Assembly: GCA_964006375.1 (NCBI GenBank)
Contig: OZ023269.1
Location: 3,534,001 to 3,598,000, forward strand
From: Tillus elongatus
Lineage: Eukaryota; Arthropoda; Insecta; Coleoptera; Cleridae
DNA length: 64,000 nt
Direction: 5' to 3'
Shown: piece after piece, positions 59,946 to 64,000 of the stretch
Position numbering within the stretch: the first letter of the stretch is position 1
Layout of the letters: each line of letters opens with the position of its first letter
Translations under genes and position numbers: made by a program
The notes under the pieces: model-generated
Told to the model about the DNA's origin: nothing
The model's database searches: none
What the model saw: only the letters and a program-made list of their open reading frames with translations

Positions 59946-61245
59946 ACATCTCAAGTCTGAGCTGTGTTTAAGGCAGCTTGTACAGAGATGATTCGTTTTT
60001 ACGTGCTGATATTTATAACAGTTTGAGAGTGACTTGAATTTGGTGCACTTGATGATGGTATGAAATGCTGCGCTGCAATATTTGCAGCTCGGCTTCGTTC
60101 TGGGTTGATTGGAGTTGAGTTTATTTGCCTCACTTTTTGTTTCTGATTCTTTCGCAATTTCTAAGTTTTGAAATCTTGTTCGCTTAATGAAAAGTAGTTC
60201 ATTAAGTGACTGTAGTTCCATGGGGGGATTGTTGCCTCATATAATTCATTTGTGCGGGTATCCCATTTTTTTTGTGAGTAAATAGATGATCATAAGGTCC
60301 CATGACTCTGTATTGATTCCCAATAATTTCAGAGCTTCTAAACATTCTCTTGTGGTATTGTTTGAGTTTTTCCTCTGACTCATATTTCAGAGCGGGTAAT
60401 TCGATGATTCTTTCGATTAATTTGGACACAATTATTCGTTGATTTGAAAATGTTGGATGCACTTGCTTGCTTCTCCTTTAACATGAGTTTTTAGGTATTG
60501 CATTTTTTCAGTGTCGCTCAAGTCTGTTTTTGAGTTTACTACTTTGAATATATTTTGAAATGATGTCCACCCTTCGTATGTTCCCGTGAAAAGGGAAATA
60601 TGTATGGTTGGGAGTGTAATATTCGATGATGATGCTTTCTCGGGTTTTATCATTTCTATTCATGCATCTATTTTTTGGTTGATGTCACAGTATTTTCTAC
60701 AGAGCTCTACACTGTCCGTGATGAGAATTTTATTACATTTTATTTAATCCCATTGTTTTTTTAATCCTTCTGAGTATATTCTGTATACCGATGATCATGT
60801 TGTTTGAGATATTTCAACTTCTGCCATATTAATTGCATTTAGAAAGGTTGCCATATTGGTGTTCTGGCTTGTTAAATAGTCTTCTTGCTCGTCTTCTTTG
60901 TCACTTGATGATAGGGACGAAGGTTGAAAGGTTTATTTCTCTGCTGGAATGTTTGAAATTTCTTCTCTTATTTTCTCTAAGTAAGCCATGGCTGGATTAT
61001 ATATATTTAGAATTAAATCAAAATAATTTCTTGTGTAATAGAGGTGATCTACAATGTTCAGTTCCTCTATTGTTTTCTGATTTTCTTCAACCCTTACTTG
61101 TAATGATTTTAATTTTTCTGATTTTTTGTTCAGGTAACTTATTGTTTTTCTTGTTTTTTAGTCTTTTTTCGTGTTTGTTAGAATACGATTCATCTCTTGG
61201 CCCTAGCTGCTCTTGAGGTTTAGCCAGAGTATTTCTTCTCTCCAT
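59943..61245 (-). pseudogene. BEL/Pao-like Gag, truncated
   Basis: The minus strand reads from MERRNTLAKPQEQLGPRD (ATG at 61245) through IREEISNIPAEK to LPTIHISLFTGTYEGWTSF and YLKTHVKGEASKCIQHFQI (the DUF1759-type capsid region), IVSKLIERIIELPAL, LKQYHKRM and a Cys/His knuckle CKYCSAAFHTIIKCTKF with LCTSCLKHSSDLRC. This is the usual BEL/Pao Gag order. Stops (after PAEK, QTT, KIDA) and shifts show decay. It is cut at 59943 by the family 2 LINE. Described as a relic only. Confidence 0.82.
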
Positions 61246-61249
61246 TTTT

Positions 61250-61780
61250 ACCCCTCTTATGTGGTTTTATTCAAAAATACAGCAATATGTCTGTATTTTT
61301 TGATTTGGGATTTTTTCCCTTTTATATCCTTTATTGAGGATATAACAGCACTTGACTGTTTGCTTGAATATATATATATATTTTTTCTATTTAAAAATAC
61401 AACTCTCCGTCTGTATTTTCAGCGTTTATCGGATATAACAGCACTCTGACTGTTTACCCTGGATTTTTTCTTGTCGTTGACTTACAACAAAACAAGCAAA
61501 AGTGAAGAGAGAAATAAATAAGACTAATGAATTATTGTTCACCATTTGAATGAACCTTTGAGAATCTCCCCCCTGTTGAAGCGACCAGCTTCAAAAAATA
61601 AAGTACATAAAATCTGTTATTTTACCAGCGGTTCTATAGCTCTGCAACCGCTGCTCTTTTATAGTCAGATCCATGGTATACTAAAATTAGGCAAACATGT
61701 GAGAAATCATGTTAAAACATGTATCAGGTCGGGTCAAAGTGGTTTTTTAGGGTTATCGTGTTTGGCTAAGGCGTAAGCTA
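61250..61780 (-). promoter_or_regulatory. Probable BEL/Pao leader and LTR region
   Basis: On the minus strand it lies directly upstream of the gag ATG and contains TATAAAAGAGC (~61655-61665). A ~60-bp block (TATCCGATAAACGC/ATACAGACGGAG and AACAGTCAGAGTGCTG) occurs twice (61270-61350, 61385-61460). LTR boundaries are not resolved. Confidence 0.4.
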
Positions 61781-62160
61781 TTGGCACAGTTTGGAATTAT
61801 TTTCTTATTAACTTACTATCTTTGTTGCTCTCAAGCAGAGAACACTTACCTTTAAAAACCAACATACAAAATCCTTACCTTAGTTTACACATTGTCAACA
61901 TGAGGAACCAGGTGATAGATTTAACATGTCAATTTATAAGATTAAACCTGCTTAACAATCAGTAATTTAGTAATACTAATGTTTATTCATAATGAAATAG
62001 ATTATATAGTTTTAAAATAGCGTACCTATCATCTTGGTAATTCTAAAGTAATTTTACTAGTTTTTAAGGATTTTGTTAAAAATATCTACATGTATTGTCA
62101 ACAGTTTTAGTTTTAAGCAAGAGAACTCTACCCGTTGCTAAATGTATTAGAGTTAAGAAC
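61781..62160. other. Unassigned sequence
   Basis: Nothing recognised. Confidence 0.3.
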
Positions 62161-62164
62161 TGCA

Positions 62165-62245
62165 TAATCGACAAGTCACGCAAGTCGCTGTACCCATAAT
62201 AACTGCAAAGCAAGCAGACATTTAGCCCGCTGAGCTATCGTAACC
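62165..62245 (-). repeat. tRNA-like relic or SINE head
   Basis: The minus strand reads TAGCTCAGCGGGCTAAATG (A box), GCTTTGCAG (anticodon-arm-like) and GGGTACAGCGACT (B-box-like). Stems are imperfect, so a working tRNA is unlikely. Confidence 0.45.
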
Positions 62246-62573
62246 AAATGGTTTTAAAAATAAACACTACGTCAAGCGGTTTTTTCGCCTTTAATATGTG
62301 TTTTATGGGATAACTAACATTCGATGCTATAATATTTTTAAAGTTGAAACCCAAAACGTATTTCAGACTGAGGAATTATAAGGGAAATGCACGTGGATAA
62401 AAATAATGAATGCTTAAAGGATAAGAGGCAAATAATCACAAAGAAAAATAAAAAAATATATTTTGTATAATACCATTTCTTGTCTCTTTTTAAGGTCAAA
62501 AATTAAAGGTGAATACTAAAATTTTATAGTCGTTTTCGTGGTGGTTCTGCGCTTTAATTACAAATGCACATGT

Positions 62574-62783
62574 TTAACTAAGTCCATTCTCCTTGTTATC
62601 AATTTTGTAACCAAAGACTTGTACAAAGAAATGAAAACCTTGACCATAAACAGTGTCAACGTTAAACTCAATAAAATCAGTTCCTACTCCTCCTGCCACG
62701 TAAGTAGGGTAACCACCTTTGCCATCTGATACTTCATCGAACACTTTTACACATGTTATAAAAACAGGATCTTGGATTTGAAC
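62574..62783 (-). CDS. MBF2-family secreted protein, terminal exon
   Basis: A 69-codon exon on the minus strand begins after acceptor TTTTTTTTCCAG (AG at 62785-62784) and ends TAA at 62574-62576. It reads VQIQDPVFITCVKVFDEVSD, GKGGYPTYVAGGVGTDF, VYGQGFHFFVQVFGYK. The DGxGGY, GGVG and QGxxFxVxVxG spacing is the MBF2 signature; the family comprises small secreted insect proteins named after a silkworm transcription co-activator, often in saliva or other secretions. Upstream exons with the signal peptide must lie beyond 62.8 kb and were not found in the window. The frame is free of stops and splice-ready, so it looks functional. Confidence 0.78.
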   Translation of the reverse strand, partial: VQIQDPVFITCVKVFDEVSDGKGGYPTYVAGGVGTDFIEFNVDTVYGQGFHFFVQVFGYKIDNKENGLS

Positions 62784-62789
62784 CTGGAA

Positions 62790-63064
62790 AAAAAATCAAA
62801 TTTTAAAGTGTCATGTAAAATAAAAACCAAAAATACCACTTAAAAAAATTGCATGATAAGTTTCGTGAAATCAAAGAGGCATAAGTGCGTTACAGTAACA
62901 AAAGTGTGTGTGTGTGTGTGTGTGTGTGTAAAGTTTCATTTAGAGATTTATTCAAGAGAAAACGGTCAACCAAAAAAATAAGGCTGATTCAGTCAATTCT
63001 GTGCTATGAAACTAATATTTTTATGTTAATAAACTAAAATAATAATTTAAAACAACTTTGAAAA
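62790..63064. other. Intron sequence with (GT)n
   Basis: GT microsatellite at 62905-62929 and a decayed hairpin motif (AAGTGCGTTACAG). Presumed intron of the MBF2-like gene. Confidence 0.45.

Positions 63065-64000
<936 letters not shown>

Noticed and set aside
62165..62245. Functional tRNA gene
   Set aside because: B box is degenerate and the acceptor stem does not pair.

Overview
The window is about 64 kb of AT-rich nuclear DNA from an arthropod, most likely an insect. The evidence is the repeat content (Jockey/I-type LINEs, Penelope-like elements, Ty3/gypsy and BEL/Pao, mariner and pogo/Tigger relics), tRNA-derived SINEs, about sixteen long (TA)n arrays, spliced genes with AT-rich introns, and an exon of the insect MBF2 family. 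No species can be named from the sequence. Very little is host coding sequence: one two-exon gene for a 195-residue predicted secreted proline-rich protein (+, exons 41156-41417 and 55305-55634, separated by a 13.9 kb intron packed with transposons), and the terminal exon of an MBF2-like secreted protein (-, 62574-62783).

Layout. 0-2.6 kb: broken mariner, TA arrays, a short tandem repeat and a LINE scrap. 2.9-4.25 kb: a GC-rich higher-order satellite whose second copy lies at 55.7-57.4 kb. 4.4-10.7 kb: one LINE copy on the minus strand, split by two later insertions: a 2.79 kb DNA transposon with 22-bp TIRs and a 4-bp AAAT target duplication (5190-7983), and a 3' piece of a Penelope-like element with a GIY-YIG domain (8.37-9.9 kb). 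12-22 kb: a 7-bp microsatellite, SINEs, pogo relics, a mariner, LINE RNase H relics and foldbacks. 22-41 kb: a mosaic of a TA/CA-linked modular repeat family, LINE endonuclease and 3' fragments, SINEs and Penelope scraps. 41.4-55.3 kb (the host intron): gypsy gag-protease with one LTR, two palindromes, a Jockey RT pseudogene, and a LINE with a perfect 12-bp duplication whose empty site survives as a paralogue 1.8 kb away. 55.6-64 kb: the satellite, a hammerhead-bearing inverted repeat, a rearranged LINE inserted into a BEL/Pao gag, the MBF2 exon, and a second GIY-YIG Penelope fragment.

The most interesting signals are: (1) a sequence at 54193-54235 that satisfies the hammerhead ribozyme core, with related or degenerate motifs at seven other places, two of them just downstream of GIY-YIG Penelope fragments; (2) the TIR transposon at 5190-7983, encoding a frameshifted protein of the DUF7869-like type; (3) a five-subunit higher-order satellite present at two loci; (4) a modular repeat family whose parts are joined by TA/CA arrays, where other elements have also landed. 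All assignments come from reading motifs by eye; no database search was run.
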